A DNA stretch of 64,000 nucleotides from Candidatus Enterococcus ferrettii (GCF_017377655.1 NZ_JAFREL010000003.1:78783-142782); one strand, 5' to 3'. Shown: positions 41,965 through 51,696, numbered from the stretch's first letter. Translations and numbers: made by a program. Notes: generated by a model not told the origin, from the sequence alone.

Positions 41965-42357
41965 ATGCAAGAGCCAACATTTTCCACAATCCATCATGTT
42001 GCGATAATTGTTTCTGATTACCAAAAAGCTCGCAACTTTTACGTGAATATTCTGAAGCTTCCCATCTTAAGAGAAAACTATCGAGAGGAACGTCAGGACT
42101 ATAAATTGGATTTGCAGCTGGCTAATGGTGCTGAATTGGAGATCTTTGCTCTGCAAAATCCACCAAAACGCCCAAGCTATCCTGAGGCTAGTGGTTTACG
42201 TCATTTAGCCTTTAAAACAGATACCATTGAAGAAACGATCGCTTACTTAGAAAGCTGCGGAGTCGCCTGTGAACCCATCCGCATCGATGCATTTACTGGT
42301 GAAAAAATGACCTTCTTCTTCGACCCTGACGGCTTGCCTTTAGAATTACACGAATAA
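41965..42357 (+). CDS. VOC-family protein (glyoxalase I-like)
   Basis: This 130-residue protein has two VOC half-domains: IHHVAIIVSDYQKARNFYVNIL and LRHLAFKTDTIEETIAYLE, ending FDPDGLPLELHE. Likely metal ligands are His in IHHVA, Glu in AELEIF, His in LRHLAF and Glu in LELHE, the pattern of glyoxalase I and the SMU1112c/YaeR subgroup. Substrate is unknown; methylglyoxal-derived adducts are possible. ATG at 41965 follows AAAGGAG. It stands alone, and its stop lies within a shared terminator stem. Confidence 0.85.
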   Translation: MQEPTFSTIHHVAIIVSDYQKARNFYVNILKLPILRENYREERQDYKLDLQLANGAELEIFALQNPPKRPSYPEASGLRHLAFKTDTIEETIAYLESCGVACEPIRIDAFTGEKMTFFFDPDGLPLELHE

Positions 42358-42385
42358 AGTCAGCAAAAGCTGCTGGCTTTATTCG
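42351..42385. terminator. Bidirectional terminator overlapping both stop regions
   Basis: CGAATAAAGTCAGCA (42351-42365) and TGCTGGCTTTATTCG (42371-42385) form a 15-bp stem with one mismatch, including the last codons of both convergent genes. T-rich sequence follows on the plus strand. Confidence 0.75.
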
Positions 42386-43902
42386 ATTTTCTTCCCTAAC
42401 TCTTTTTCCAAGGAGAGATCATTTACTAAATTTTGGATGACTACTAAAGCCTTTGGCGTAACATATGGGTCCATTACAATAACCGGGAAATCATCAGGAA
42501 TCCCTTCCACTGATCCCGTAGTAATCAGTCCATCATATTGAAACATTTCTTCGTACATTCCATGCTTACGATCGACCACGTTCTCAAAATATGAAATGTC
42601 AAAATTACCATGAACAATTCGTCGGATATGCTTGGCTAAAAACGATTCTTCTGTCGGCGTCAAATCGGATAAGAGCAGGAGTCGAATGGTCTGATCTTGT
42701 TCGACCAGCATCTGTAAGCTGTCTACTTCTGCTGTCAAAAGCAGATAGATATAATTCATGATAAAATCTTTTTCGCGATACATTTTGTATTTATCTACAA
42801 AATCCTGAACAATGTTGGACACTCGTTCAATTGGTTTTTGATACATGATCGCTGTCATCTCAAGGAAAGTATCACGACTTCGACGCAAAATCGAGATAAA
42901 TGAACCAGCTTGATCATAGAGATAGTAGTCATTCGATAATACGGAGGCCATATTAATTAACCGCTGCTTGCTCATTTTCCCGCCTGACAGCTCGTTAAAG
43001 CTTTCAGCCAGCTCGTAATGTTTGGCATACAAATCCTGATAAAGTAAGTTGTCAGACAATGCTAGCTTTCGATGCTCATTACTAAAAACAACCGCATCCG
43101 CATATACCAGCCACATACAATCTTGCATAATTTCATCAGTCATTCGTATGCGGAATAATTCATATGCTGTCTTGCTCAGCGCATCATAGTATGGCTTAGC
43201 TGGAACAACAAAACCTGTTTTGCGTAACTCTGATGGTGGATACGCATGGCGATTCTTTATACGCCACAAACTGACATAAATCGTATAAATCAGGCGCTTT
43301 TGAAAGATATATTTTTTATACAGGTTGTTTTCTTCAATGAACTCAACCACAAACTGCTCAATAGCATTGAATTGGTAATCCTTCAGCATAGGCAAAATAT
43401 TTTCAAAGGCATTTTGCTTTTCGATAAAATAGCGATAATAGAAATGTCTTATGACACTTTCTTTTCCTTCAATCCTTAAAGGACGATATTGAAGATACAT
43501 TCCTGCCTTTTCCAGTGTGTACTTTACCTTTTTCAAGTAACGTTGCGTATTTGACACACTTAGATACAGCCGTTCTGCTAAAGATGTGATATTGTCGCAT
43601 TCCTCATACAGTAACTGCTCAATAATCTGAAATTCCTGCGATCGGATAAGCATATCTGCATACAAATTACCGATACTAACCCTATCCTTCATCGTTAAAC
43701 GATAAAGTCCTTTATACTTGTCAATATGAAAATAGCCCAAACGTTCATTGATTATTCTGACATCCTCTAACAATATTGGCAGTGAACAATTCAGTTCACT
43801 CAGCAGCTGATCACTGGGCAATCCATCTCGCTTATAATATAAGAGTTCAACCAATTTTAGCTTCCGTTTATTACCTGTACTAAGAATATCGCGAAAGTCC
43901 AT
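42379..43902 (-). CDS. Mga-type transcriptional regulator
   Basis: This 507-residue regulator has two N-terminal helix-turn-helix segments (near 20-60 and 105-125: NITSLAERLYLSVSNTQRYLKKV), a central PRD-like region (about 170-390) and a C-terminal EIIB-like domain (about 395-490). This matches the Mga/AtxA family, which links carbon status to virulence or surface-protein genes. It is a single gene, with no obvious target next to it. Phosphorylatable histidines in the PRD region could tie it to PTS activity. Confidence 0.85.
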   Translation of the reverse strand: MDFRDILSTGNKRKLKLVELLYYKRDGLPSDQLLSELNCSLPILLEDVRIINERLGYFHIDKYKGLYRLTMKDRVSIGNLYADMLIRSQEFQIIEQLLYEECDNITSLAERLYLSVSNTQRYLKKVKYTLEKAGMYLQYRPLRIEGKESVIRHFYYRYFIEKQNAFENILPMLKDYQFNAIEQFVVEFIEENNLYKKYIFQKRLIYTIYVSLWRIKNRHAYPPSELRKTGFVVPAKPYYDALSKTAYELFRIRMTDEIMQDCMWLVYADAVVFSNEHRKLALSDNLLYQDLYAKHYELAESFNELSGGKMSKQRLINMASVLSNDYYLYDQAGSFISILRRSRDTFLEMTAIMYQKPIERVSNIVQDFVDKYKMYREKDFIMNYIYLLLTAEVDSLQMLVEQDQTIRLLLLSDLTPTEESFLAKHIRRIVHGNFDISYFENVVDRKHGMYEEMFQYDGLITTGSVEGIPDDFPVIVMDPYVTPKALVVIQNLVNDLSLEKELGKKIE

Positions 43903-44088
43903 TCCTATCTCCCCCTTTTAAACTATCCTGCAATTTGAGAGTATCAGGTTTTTATATTTTTGTAAATTTCACTTGTGCAAAAAGTCTAAATTATTTACCA
44001 AACCGCCATTTTTGAAATATTGCATGCCAATCATAATGGAATTCTTGTTATACGAATAAGTGACCATTCAATAAAAACTGAAACAAAA

Positions 44089-44161
44089 AAATCAGCAGAT
44101 CCCAATCTGTTCGATAGCCGGACTCCCTGCGACCATCGAACAGACTAACATCTACTGATTT
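44089..44161 (-). terminator. Nested terminator of the MazG-like gene
   Basis: Outer arms AAATCAGCAGAT (44089-44100) and ATCTACTGATTT (44150-44161) and inner arms TCTGTTCGAT (44106-44115) and ATCGAACAGA (44135-44144) form a two-tier hairpin. On the minus strand seven T follow. The outer arm overlaps the stop codon. Confidence 0.85.
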
Positions 44162-44481
44162 AGTTCATTGTATTTTTGCTTGCTGCTTTTACTTTTGGAA
44201 ATTGGATATTTTAGTGCATTCTTAGCTAATTTCTCCGTAATAATCTCATCAATATCAAAATCTAAATTATCAGCTAACATATAAGAATAAATTAGTACAT
44301 CTGCTAACTCTTCCTTCAAACGTTCAGGTTTTTTGCGTGCCTCCTCGGAGGTTTTCCATTGAAACAGTTCCAATAATTCAGCAGCCTCCAATGAAATAGA
44401 TAAAGCTAAATCTTTTTCATTGTGAAACTGGCGCCAGTTGCGCTCATCTCGGAACTGATTGACTTTCTCCATACTGGTCAT
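44152..44481 (-). CDS. MazG-like nucleotide pyrophosphohydrolase
   Basis: This 109-residue all-alpha NTP pyrophosphohydrolase has the metal-binding motifs SISLEAAELLELF (E-x-x-E) and KEELADVLIYSYMLAD (E-x-x-D). Such small MazG/MazG-like enzymes hydrolyse abnormal or excess nucleoside triphosphates to monophosphates, or act as dimers on dCTP or ppGpp-type substrates. GGGAGAAGATCG precedes the ATG. It is a single-gene unit. Confidence 0.88.
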   Translation of the reverse strand: MTSMEKVNQFRDERNWRQFHNEKDLALSISLEAAELLELFQWKTSEEARKKPERLKEELADVLIYSYMLADNLDFDIDEIITEKLAKNALKYPISKSKSSKQKYNELNQ

Positions 44482-44590
44482 CGATCTTCTCCCTTTCCAC
44501 GGCTCCTATCACTGATAGGCAATCTGTAAAACTGTTTTATCCTAGATTCTGCTTGCTTATAAAAAATACCTACCTTGTCCAACCACTCGC

Positions 44591-45148
44591 TTACATTAAT
44601 TCTTCTAAAAACCAGCGAGTAACTTCTTCTAACATACCTTGATAATCATTCATTAAATCTTTTAGAAGGATTGTCTCAGTAAAAGTACGTGGTAGAAAAA
44701 CCTCCAGCTGCAATTCGTTTTCACCAACATGTGCCTCCATTACCAGCTCATCATCGGTAGCCTCTTCTAAACGATTACTCAGTTCTTCAAAAAATTTATC
44801 TGCTACCTCATCCACTACCTCACTAAATACTTCTTCCAAAATTGCTTGAACCTGCTGAAAAGGAAAGTGAAGCAATTGATCCAAGGTCGGTGAAGAAAGC
44901 CGATTTTCGTAATTTATATAGACGAAATCGATAAAATCTTCCGCTTCACCAATACTTTCCAAAAGTTCACGCCCTTGCTGAAGCAGCTCTACACAGGTAT
45001 TTTCTAATTCTTGAAATAGCTCTTCTCGTTCAGTTAAACGGAAGGTTTTGTTTACTTCAACTGTTAACAGCTCTCCTAATAAGGGTAAGCTGGCTTTTTC
45101 AAAGGTTAGTGTTGGTGTTTCATGAACATATAATTGAATCGTAGTCAT
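44591..45148 (-). CDS. Acidic protein of unknown function in the AraC/HicB-like operon
   Basis: I do not recognise this 185-residue protein. It is strongly acidic, with many Glu and Leu residues and predicted amphipathic helices (for example ELENTCVELLQQGRELLESI and EEVFSEVVDEVADKFFEEL), and has no membrane segment. It overlaps the upstream HicB-like gene by four bases (ATGA), so they are translationally coupled. It could be a partner or effector in that unit; nothing in the sequence shows an enzymatic motif. Confidence 0.65.
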   Translation of the reverse strand: MTTIQLYVHETPTLTFEKASLPLLGELLTVEVNKTFRLTEREELFQELENTCVELLQQGRELLESIGEAEDFIDFVYINYENRLSSPTLDQLLHFPFQQVQAILEEVFSEVVDEVADKFFEELSNRLEEATDDELVMEAHVGENELQLEVFLPRTFTETILLKDLMNDYQGMLEEVTRWFLEELM

Positions 45149-45441
45149 TCATTTTCCTCCTCCTTGAACCAAGAGAAATCATCTGGTGTTTCACCATCGT
45201 AGTAGCGCAGAAAGTCTTTAGCACTCAGTAACGTCTCCTCATCCTCTTCTTCCTCCTGCTCCGCCCGATACGTTTGATACTGCTGAATCAGTTGCCGATA
45301 CAATTCCTTTTTCGAATGGCCTTCACCTGTAATAAAAGGCAGCTCCTTTAGATAGCCGGAATACACAGGAATTTCTGCCGCCCATTCAATGGGCAGTTCA
45401 ATCACACTTAAATGAAGCTCTTGGAAAATTTCTTCGTACAT
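45145..45441 (-). CDS. HicB-like small protein
   Basis: This is a 98-residue acidic protein. Residues 15-60 (AAEIPVYSGYLKELPFITGEGHSKKELYRQLIQQYQTY) have the strand-strand-helix pattern of HicB-type antitoxins, in which a partial RNase-H-like fold precedes a helix. The tail is very acidic (EQEEEEDEE). No HicA toxin gene is adjacent. Its ATG abuts the AraC stop and its stop overlaps the next gene. The HicB relation is a weak visual match, so it should be treated as a hypothetical protein. Confidence 0.55.
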   Translation of the reverse strand: MYEEIFQELHLSVIELPIEWAAEIPVYSGYLKELPFITGEGHSKKELYRQLIQQYQTYRAEQEEEEDEETLLSAKDFLRYYDGETPDDFSWFKEEENE

Positions 45442-46404
45442 TTATGCTTCCTCCTGTTCTTTGCACTTTATTCGGTACATACGAGGTGTCATCCCCACCA
45501 CTTGTTTGAATTTTTTATAAAAGAAGGCTTTGTCCTTATAGCCTAGATGTTCCACAATTTCTTGTACAGACAGATTGGTTTGGGACAAGTTTTTCTGTGC
45601 CAGCAGGAGCCTTTTTTGTAAAACAATCTCAGTAAAGGTCTGCCCAGTTTTCTCCTTTAATAAAGCAGATAGATAATTCGGATGAAAATGGAAATACGCC
45701 GCCGTTTCCTCCAGCTTCACGACCCGAATCATCGTATCTATATAAGCTAGCACCTCTTCAATCAGCTGATCATTGGCAACATAATGATCCTTTCTCACGA
45801 TGGCTTGGTCTGCTCCCTGACTGATCTCAACAATCAACAAAACAAAGGCGGCCTTCGTCACCTTATTATTGAAATAAGACATCTTAACTACCTGCTTCAA
45901 CAGCAGGAGCGAATAGACATGAACATCGGTCAGCTGATCAAAATGAAAAATCAAATAGCGGCTGATCTGCTGGAACTCTTCACTAATCGCTTCAACAAAA
46001 AAGCGATAGAGCCGCTGTTCTTCGACAAATTGTGTCAACAGGGAATCGGTAAAATAGCTGTCTTTAAAATAGAAGCACACAACTGCTGTATCCTTACTTT
46101 CTCTATAAGTTATTTTCGTACGAGAATTGCTCAAAAACAAATGTCCTGCTTGATAGGTGTGCTCGATACCATCGATTTCTACCTGAGCAGCTCCTTCTAA
46201 AATATATAAAATCCGAGTATAGCCTTGCGGAACCTCGATTTCTCCTTGGGAATACTGAGAAACGAATGCCGCAATTTCCCGCTTAGGATTATCAGCAAAG
46301 TCAGATACTTCCTTGGCCATTGCCCTATTATCATGCAAGTAACAATCTAAGGTTACTAAAAATTGATAAAACGCCTCATAATGGGCTTCATTGAAATACG
46401 CCAT
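45442..46404 (-). CDS. AraC-family transcriptional regulator
   Basis: This 320-residue regulator has an N-terminal cupin-like sensor (about 50-130, YTRILYILEGAAQVEIDGIEH) and a C-terminal double helix-turn-helix (about 215-315) with AAYFHFHPNYLSALLKEKTGQ and IVEHLGYKDKAFFYKKFKQ. AAGGTGG precedes the ATG. It heads a three-gene unit with the HicB-like and acidic proteins and is divergent from proC. A 15-bp direct repeat on both sides of the shared intergenic region may be its binding site. Confidence 0.88.
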   Translation of the reverse strand: MAYFNEAHYEAFYQFLVTLDCYLHDNRAMAKEVSDFADNPKREIAAFVSQYSQGEIEVPQGYTRILYILEGAAQVEIDGIEHTYQAGHLFLSNSRTKITYRESKDTAVVCFYFKDSYFTDSLLTQFVEEQRLYRFFVEAISEEFQQISRYLIFHFDQLTDVHVYSLLLLKQVVKMSYFNNKVTKAAFVLLIVEISQGADQAIVRKDHYVANDQLIEEVLAYIDTMIRVVKLEETAAYFHFHPNYLSALLKEKTGQTFTEIVLQKRLLLAQKNLSQTNLSVQEIVEHLGYKDKAFFYKKFKQVVGMTPRMYRIKCKEQEEA

Positions 46405-46420
46405 GGTTACACCACCTTAT

Positions 46421-46523
46421 AATCAAACACTTTTTACTTTATCTACACTATTTCTCATCGGATCAAAAGACTTTATAATAGCTCTATCAGTATAACATGG
46501 AATATTTGAATCAAACACTTTTT
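46421..46523. promoter_or_regulatory. AraC/proC intergenic region with a 15-bp direct repeat
   Basis: AATCAAACACTTTTT occurs identically at 46421-46435, next to the AraC gene start, and at 46509-46523, just before the proC ribosome site; the copies are 88 bases apart. A TATAAT -10 near 46470 serves proC. The repeats may be operator half-sites, but could be chance. Confidence 0.5.
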
Positions 46524-46536
46524 GGAGGGATTACTT

Positions 46537-47349
46537 ATGAAAATTGGATTTATCGGTGCTGGAAATATGGCTTCTGCGATCGCTCAAGGCGTCGTGGATA
46601 ACGGCTTTAGTAAAGCAGAGGATTTATATCTTTATGATATTGCGACAGAAAAGGTTCAGGCCTTTTGTGAAAAATTAGGAGCTCATGCTGTGGCTGATCC
46701 TCAGGAATTGATCCAAACAGTTGATATGGTCATCCTGGCAGTGAAACCGAATGTAATCAAAGGCGTACTGTTGGAAGCCAAAGAAGAAATTTTGACTAAT
46801 CAGCCGTTGGTTGTTTCAATTGCAGCCGGAACAAGTACAGAAGCTATTTATGACGTATTTGAAACGGATCAGCCAATTCGCATTGTTCGGGTAATGCCGA
46901 ATGTAAATGCGATGGTGGGTCAAGGGGCTGCTGCTGTTTGCGGGAATCCACATGCCGCGAAGGAAGATGTGGACAAAGTGATTGCTTTGTTCAATGCGAT
47001 TGGAAAAGCTTGGCCGCTGGATGAACATTATTTCTCCATCTTCACCGCTATTGCTGGCAGTTCACCTGCCTACGCTTTCCTATTCATCGACTCAATTGCT
47101 CGAGCAGCAGTGAAGAATGGTATGCCAAAGGACATTGCTCTCGAAATGGCTACCCAGGCAGTTCTGGGAAGTGCTGAAATGCTAGCATCCAGTGGAGAAA
47201 ATCCTTGGACTCTCATCGACCGGGTCAGCTCACCAGGTGGAACAACCGTAGCCGGTATTGTCGAATTAGAAAATAATGCCTTCATTTCAACCGTCATTAA
47301 AGGCATTGATGCGACCATTCAAAAAGACCTGGAATTGAATCAAAAATAA
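46537..47349 (+). CDS. proC: Pyrroline-5-carboxylate reductase
   Basis: This 270-residue enzyme makes proline from pyrroline-5-carboxylate with NAD(P)H. The N-terminal nucleotide motif IGFIGAGNMASAIAQG and the C-terminal DRVSSPGGTTVAGI signature are classic, and the length is normal. I chose ATG at 46537, preceded by GGAGGGATTACTT; an upstream in-frame codon lies inside that site. No proA or proB is nearby. It is a single gene followed by a terminator. Confidence 0.95.
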   Translation: MKIGFIGAGNMASAIAQGVVDNGFSKAEDLYLYDIATEKVQAFCEKLGAHAVADPQELIQTVDMVILAVKPNVIKGVLLEAKEEILTNQPLVVSIAAGTSTEAIYDVFETDQPIRIVRVMPNVNAMVGQGAAAVCGNPHAAKEDVDKVIALFNAIGKAWPLDEHYFSIFTAIAGSSPAYAFLFIDSIARAAVKNGMPKDIALEMATQAVLGSAEMLASSGENPWTLIDRVSSPGGTTVAGIVELENNAFISTVIKGIDATIQKDLELNQK

Positions 47350-47352
47350 CTG

Positions 47353-47401
47353 TAAAGAGGGACTGACTTGGCAATCGAAATTGCTAGTCAATCCCTCTTT
47401 G
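47353..47401 (+). terminator. Terminator of proC
   Basis: AAAGAGGGA...TGACT...GGCAAT pairs with ATTGC...AGTCA...TCCCTCTTT around CGAA, a long stem with small bulges ending in a T run. Confidence 0.8.
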
Positions 47402-47451
47402 GCTATGAAGAATATGATACTTGCCCTTCATAACGTGGACTGTGAATTTAC

Positions 47452-47856
47452 CTAGTAATCAAAGGTTTGAACTGAGAAATTCTGATAATATTCCCCACTG
47501 CTTGCCTCAAATTTCAAGACTGTAAAATCCGAGAGGCCTTCTCCCTTAGCATAGTAGATTTGATACTCTTCTTTCCAAAATGGCTGCTTGTCCTCATCTG
47601 AAATAAGAACCTTCATTTGACCCAAAAGCGTTACCCCTTCAAAGGTTGCTGGATTACAAACGTATAGACAGGCCTTCTCGTTTTTGATTAATTGCTGTAC
47701 CTTATTGGAAGAAGTATTGGTATGGAGATAATAACTATTTCCTTCTATCTTAATGGGTTGAAGCATCGCCCGAATCATGGGATAGCCTGCTTCGGTAATA
47801 GAACCTAGGTAACAAATCCCTTGCTCCTGCATCAGCCCTTTAATCACTTGCTGCAT
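47452..47856 (-). CDS. Pyridoxamine 5'-phosphate oxidase-like (FMN-binding split barrel) protein
   Basis: This 134-residue protein has the split-barrel fold of the PNPOx-like family: ICYLGSITEAGYPMIRAM, YYLHTNTSSNKVQQLIKNEKACLYV and VTLLGQMKVL. Members bind FMN, F420 or heme; general-stress and cofactor-reducing proteins belong here. It is shorter than true PdxH and lacks its C-terminal signature, so pyridoxal synthesis is unlikely. Single gene, substrate unknown. Confidence 0.82.
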   Translation of the reverse strand: MQQVIKGLMQEQGICYLGSITEAGYPMIRAMLQPIKIEGNSYYLHTNTSSNKVQQLIKNEKACLYVCNPATFEGVTLLGQMKVLISDEDKQPFWKEEYQIYYAKGEGLSDFTVLKFEASSGEYYQNFSVQTFDY

Positions 47857-48030
47857 CCTGTTTCCTCCGTTTTTATTTTGAGGATAGCATGAAACTCACG
47901 GGCTGTACATTGCTTTTTTCGTGGGTAATTTCCAAAGGACAGGTATAGTCTTCCCTTATTTTCATGGCTAATTCTCTTTTTCCTTGTTTTCTCCCATTAT
48001 TCCAAAAGTTCTGCTGTGATACACGCAGGC

Positions 48031-48060
48031 AAAAAGCATGAACCGCTGTCCATGCTTTTT
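48031..48060 (-). terminator. Terminator of the dehydrogenase-complex operon
   Basis: AAAAAGCATG (48031-48040) and CATGCTTTTT (48051-48060) pair perfectly with a ten-base loop just after the E3 stop. Confidence 0.85.
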
Positions 48061-48064
48061 AATC

Positions 48065-49456
48065 TTACATATGAATTGGCAATCCTAAACCAACTTCAGT
48101 AGCATCCATTACCATTTCTGATAGGGTTGGATGTCCATGAATGGTTAGAGCAATATCCTCCAAGGTTAAGAAAGATTCGATTGCCAAGGTTACTTCAGCA
48201 ATCAGATCGCTGGCGTTTACTCCAATGATTTGAGCACCCAGAACCAGTTCTGTATCCTTTTCAAAGACTAAGCGCACAAATCCCTCTGTGGCATTTAATG
48301 ACAATGCCCGACCATTGGCTTGCATTGGAAAATTGACGGACTTAGCTTTGATTCCTTGTTCTTTGGCTTCTGCCAAGGTATAACCTACTGCTGCGATTTC
48401 CGGATCGGTGAAGCAAATGGACGGAATCGCCCGATAATCCTTCGCTACGTTCTTGCCGCCGATTACTTCAGCAGTAATCTTCGCTTCATAGCTGGCTTTG
48501 TGAGCCAAGGCTAAACCGGGAACAATATCTCCAATTGCAAAAATGTTCTTTTGGGTAGTACGGTATTGTTCATCCACTTTCACTAAATTACGTTCGGTAA
48601 CTTGAACGCCCGCTTTGTCTAAACCAAGATCATCAGTGTTTGGTCTGCGGCCAACAGTTACCATAACATAATCGACCTCAACCGTTTCCGTTTTGCCCTT
48701 AACCTCGAACTCAATAACCACACTGTTGTCTTTTTCAATTGCTTTGTTCGCTTTGGCGCCCGTGTGAACCTGGATACCATTTTGCTTGAATTTCTTAGTA
48801 ACCATTTGCTGAATATCTGCTTCGAAATTAGGCAAAATACTTGGTGTACCTTCAATGATAGTTACTTCTGAGCCAAGGTTGGCATACGCTCCACCTAATT
48901 CAGAACCGACAATCCCTCCACCAATAATCGCAAACCTTTTCGGGATTTCCTTCAGATTTAACCCTCCGGTAGAATCTAAAATTCGTCCACCAAATTTAAA
49001 GCCAGGAATTTCGATTGGTCGACTGCCAGTAGCGATAATCGCATGTTTAAACGCTAGTTTTTCTTTACCCTTTTTCGTTTCAATCTCTAGGGTATTTTTG
49101 CCCGTAAAACGAGCACGGCCATCAATGGTTTCTACACCGTTTTTCTTCAAAAGCATCGCAACACCTGAGGTTAAGGTTTTTACTACTTTTTCGTTTTTCC
49201 ATTTTTGAGTTTTCTCAAAATCTAAGGTAACATCCTTGGTATTCAAGCCTAAAAAATCAGAATGCAGTGCTTCTTGGTAACGGTGTCCTGCTGTGATCAG
49301 TGCCTTGGATGGAATACAGCCAACATTCAAGCATACACCGCCGACATGCTCCGCCTCGACAACCGTTACCTTCTGTCCCATTTGTGCGGCACGGATCGCA
49401 GCGACGTAGCCGCCAGGCCCCGCTCCGATTACCACCGTATCAGTTTTTTTCGTCAT
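48065..49456 (-). CDS. Dihydrolipoyl dehydrogenase (E3)
   Basis: This 463-residue flavoprotein reoxidises lipoamide on E2 with NAD. The FAD motif VIGAGPGGYVAAIRAAQ, the redox-active pair Cys42 and Cys47 (GGVCLNVGCIPSK), the second nucleotide motif AIIGGGIVGSELG and the C-terminal HGHPTLSE with the active His are present. It has no lipoyl domain of its own. It is the last gene of the E1 alpha-E1 beta-E2-E3 operon. Confidence 0.95.
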   Translation of the reverse strand: MTKKTDTVVIGAGPGGYVAAIRAAQMGQKVTVVEAEHVGGVCLNVGCIPSKALITAGHRYQEALHSDFLGLNTKDVTLDFEKTQKWKNEKVVKTLTSGVAMLLKKNGVETIDGRARFTGKNTLEIETKKGKEKLAFKHAIIATGSRPIEIPGFKFGGRILDSTGGLNLKEIPKRFAIIGGGIVGSELGGAYANLGSEVTIIEGTPSILPNFEADIQQMVTKKFKQNGIQVHTGAKANKAIEKDNSVVIEFEVKGKTETVEVDYVMVTVGRRPNTDDLGLDKAGVQVTERNLVKVDEQYRTTQKNIFAIGDIVPGLALAHKASYEAKITAEVIGGKNVAKDYRAIPSICFTDPEIAAVGYTLAEAKEQGIKAKSVNFPMQANGRALSLNATEGFVRLVFEKDTELVLGAQIIGVNASDLIAEVTLAIESFLTLEDIALTIHGHPTLSEMVMDATEVGLGLPIHM

Positions 49457-49494
49457 AGCTTACTCCTCGTATTCACGTAGTGTGGTCTTCTTTC

Positions 49495-50706
49495 CTATAA
49501 CAATAGACTCATCGGATTTTCCAGCATCTCAACAATCATACTTAAGAAGGCTGCTGCTGGTGCACCGTCAGCAACACGATGGTCAAAGGATAATGAAAGA
49601 TTCAAGGCAGAAATGGTCTTCACTTCACCGGAAGCATCTAAAGCAAGCTTATCGTACATTCCACCAACTCCTAGGATCGCTACTTCTGGTGCATTGATAA
49701 TTGGATTGAAGGTCTGAACTTTACTGCGACCTAATGAGCTGACTGTAAAAGTACCGCCGCTCATTTCTTGTGGTAATAACTGACCGTCACGAGCTTTTTG
49801 TGTTACTTCTTTGACGGATTTAGTTAAGTCGCTTAGGCCCATACGGCTGGCATTTTTCACCACTGGAACCACTAAACCTTCAGAAACAGCTACTGCTACG
49901 CCCATATTTACTTCGTCAAATCGCTGGATACCTTCCTCCAAAGCATGAGCATTGAATTCAGGGTACGATTTCAAGGCAACCATTGAAGCTTTGATGATAA
50001 TTTCTAAGAAGGAAATACGGTTACCGGTTTGTTCTTCCACCATCGGTAATAATTGCCCCCGTAATTCTTTCAGCTTCGTCATGTCTACTTCTGCATTCAT
50101 GGTGACATGTGGAATCGTAGTTTTACTGTTAAGCATACGATCTGCAATCACTTTGCGCATACCACTCCATGGAATCAACTCACCACTGCTTGTCTCAGCA
50201 GATACTGCTGGTACTGCTGGTTTTTCTTGATACTTAGCAACATCTTGTGCCTGGATACGGCCTTTTGGACCAGAACCCGCTACTTTTTGTAAATCGATCC
50301 CTTTTTCTCGGGCAATTCGACGAGCTGCAGGAGTCGCACGAATATTTTTAGCAGCAACTGGTGCTGCTTCGACAGTCTTTTCTTCAACTTTTTCTGGTTC
50401 TGCCGCTTTTTCTTCGGCTGGCGCTGCTTCTTCAGTGCTGCCTGGCATTTCATCTGGGACTTCTTCTCCCGCTTCACCGATGTAGGCAATCACGGAGTTA
50501 ACTGGCGCACTTTCATCATCGCCAATGTATTTCTTCAGTAGAATTCCTTCTTCATAGGCTTCTACTTCGATCGCAATTTTGTCAGTCATGACTTCGAAAA
50601 TTGCCTCGCCCACTTCAACTGAGTCGCCTTCTTCCTTCAGCCAAGTGGTGATGGTTCCCACATCCATCGTCGAGCTTAATTTGGGCATTAGTACTTCATG
50701 TGCCAT
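49495..50706 (-). CDS. acoC: Dihydrolipoamide acyltransferase (E2)
   Basis: This 403-residue E2 core has one N-terminal lipoyl domain (residues 1-78, lipoylated Lys43 in [11 protein letters not shown]), an Ala/Glu/Pro-rich linker, a peripheral-subunit-binding domain (about 120-155, [15 protein letters not shown]) and the C-terminal catalytic domain (about 175-403) with His376 and Asp380 in SFDHRVADG. It transfers the acetyl group to CoA. A single lipoyl domain with this clade of E1 fits an acetoin dehydrogenase complex; a pyruvate or branched-chain complex cannot be excluded. Confidence 0.88.
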   Translation of the reverse strand: MAHEVLMPKLSSTMDVGTITTWLKEEGDSVEVGEAIFEVMTDKIAIEVEAYEEGILLKKYIGDDESAPVNSVIAYIGEAGEEVPDEMPGSTEEAAPAEEKAAEPEKVEEKTVEAAPVAAKNIRATPAARRIAREKGIDLQKVAGSGPKGRIQAQDVAKYQEKPAVPAVSAETSSGELIPWSGMRKVIADRMLNSKTTIPHVTMNAEVDMTKLKELRGQLLPMVEEQTGNRISFLEIIIKASMVALKSYPEFNAHALEEGIQRFDEVNMGVAVAVSEGLVVPVVKNASRMGLSDLTKSVKEVTQKARDGQLLPQEMSGGTFTVSSLGRSKVQTFNPIINAPEVAILGVGGMYDKLALDASGEVKTISALNLSLSFDHRVADGAPAAAFLSMIVEMLENPMSLLL

Positions 50707-50721
50707 CGTTTTTCTCCCTTC

Positions 50722-51696
50722 CTACATTAATCCGCGGCAAGCTTCAACAATATCTTCCACCTGCGGAACGGCTTTTTTCTCTAGTTCAGGATGATAAGGC
50801 ATTGGAATTTCTTTCCCAGCCAAACGAATAATCGGTGCATCCAAGAAATCAAAGGACTCGCCCTCAGCAATCACACTAGCTAATTCAGCACTGAAACCGC
50901 TGCGTTTTACCGCTTCAGTAACCACAACAGCTTTTCCAGTTTTCATAACAGAAGCAACAATTGTTTCTTTATCTAGTGGCACCAAGGTTCTTGGATCAAC
51001 CACTTCAATATCGATACCTTCTTCAGCTAAAATATCCGCTGCTTCCAATGCTTTATGAACCATGATTCCTGTTGCTACGACGGAAATATCGGCTCCCTCA
51101 CGTTTCACATCTGCTACACCGATTGGAATGGTGTATTTGCCTTCAGGTACATCGCAAGAAGTTCGGTAACACAATTTATGCTCGTAGAACATAACCGGAT
51201 TGTCGTCTTCGATCGCTGCATGCAGTAAGCCTTTCGCATCATAAGCAGTTGCGGGTTGGATTACTTTCAACCCTGGAATGTGCGCTGTCCAGTTTTCTAA
51301 GCTTTGGGAATGCTGAGCAGCTGCTCCTGTTCCCGATCCGCCTGGTGTACGCATAACCAAAGGAATCTTCGCTTTACCACCGTACATGTAACGAATTTTG
51401 GCTGCTTGGTTAACAATTTGGTCCAAAGCAATCGTAATAAAATCCGAAAATTGAATTTCAAAGATCGGGCGCATCCCCGTCATGGCTGCCCCCACAGAAG
51501 CTCCCGCAATAACGGACTCAGCAATCGGTGTTGAACGAACTCGCTCTTCCCCAAACTCTTCATACATTCCTCGGCTAACCCCAAAAGCCCCACCATATAT
51601 TCCAATATCTTCGCCCATCAAGAAAACGTCTTCGTTTTCTCGCATCGCTTCAGACATTGCTTCTCTTACTGCTTCTGAATAAGTAATTTCTCTCAT
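50722..51696 (-). CDS. acoB: 2-oxoacid/acetoin dehydrogenase E1 beta
   Basis: This 324-residue beta subunit of a thiamine-dependent E1 has [43 protein letters not shown] and [18 protein letters not shown], followed by a transketolase C-terminal domain ([15 protein letters not shown]). I chose ATG at 51696, with AAGGAGGAGCAAGTTG upstream; the longer in-frame extension runs into the repeated element. The 289-base gap to E1 alpha contains two copies of a structured repeat. Confidence 0.9.
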   Translation of the reverse strand: MREITYSEAVREAMSEAMRENEDVFLMGEDIGIYGGAFGVSRGMYEEFGEERVRSTPIAESVIAGASVGAAMTGMRPIFEIQFSDFITIALDQIVNQAAKIRYMYGGKAKIPLVMRTPGGSGTGAAAQHSQSLENWTAHIPGLKVIQPATAYDAKGLLHAAIEDDNPVMFYEHKLCYRTSCDVPEGKYTIPIGVADVKREGADISVVATGIMVHKALEAADILAEEGIDIEVVDPRTLVPLDKETIVASVMKTGKAVVVTEAVKRSGFSAELASVIAEGESFDFLDAPIIRLAGKEIPMPYHPELEKKAVPQVEDIVEACRGLM

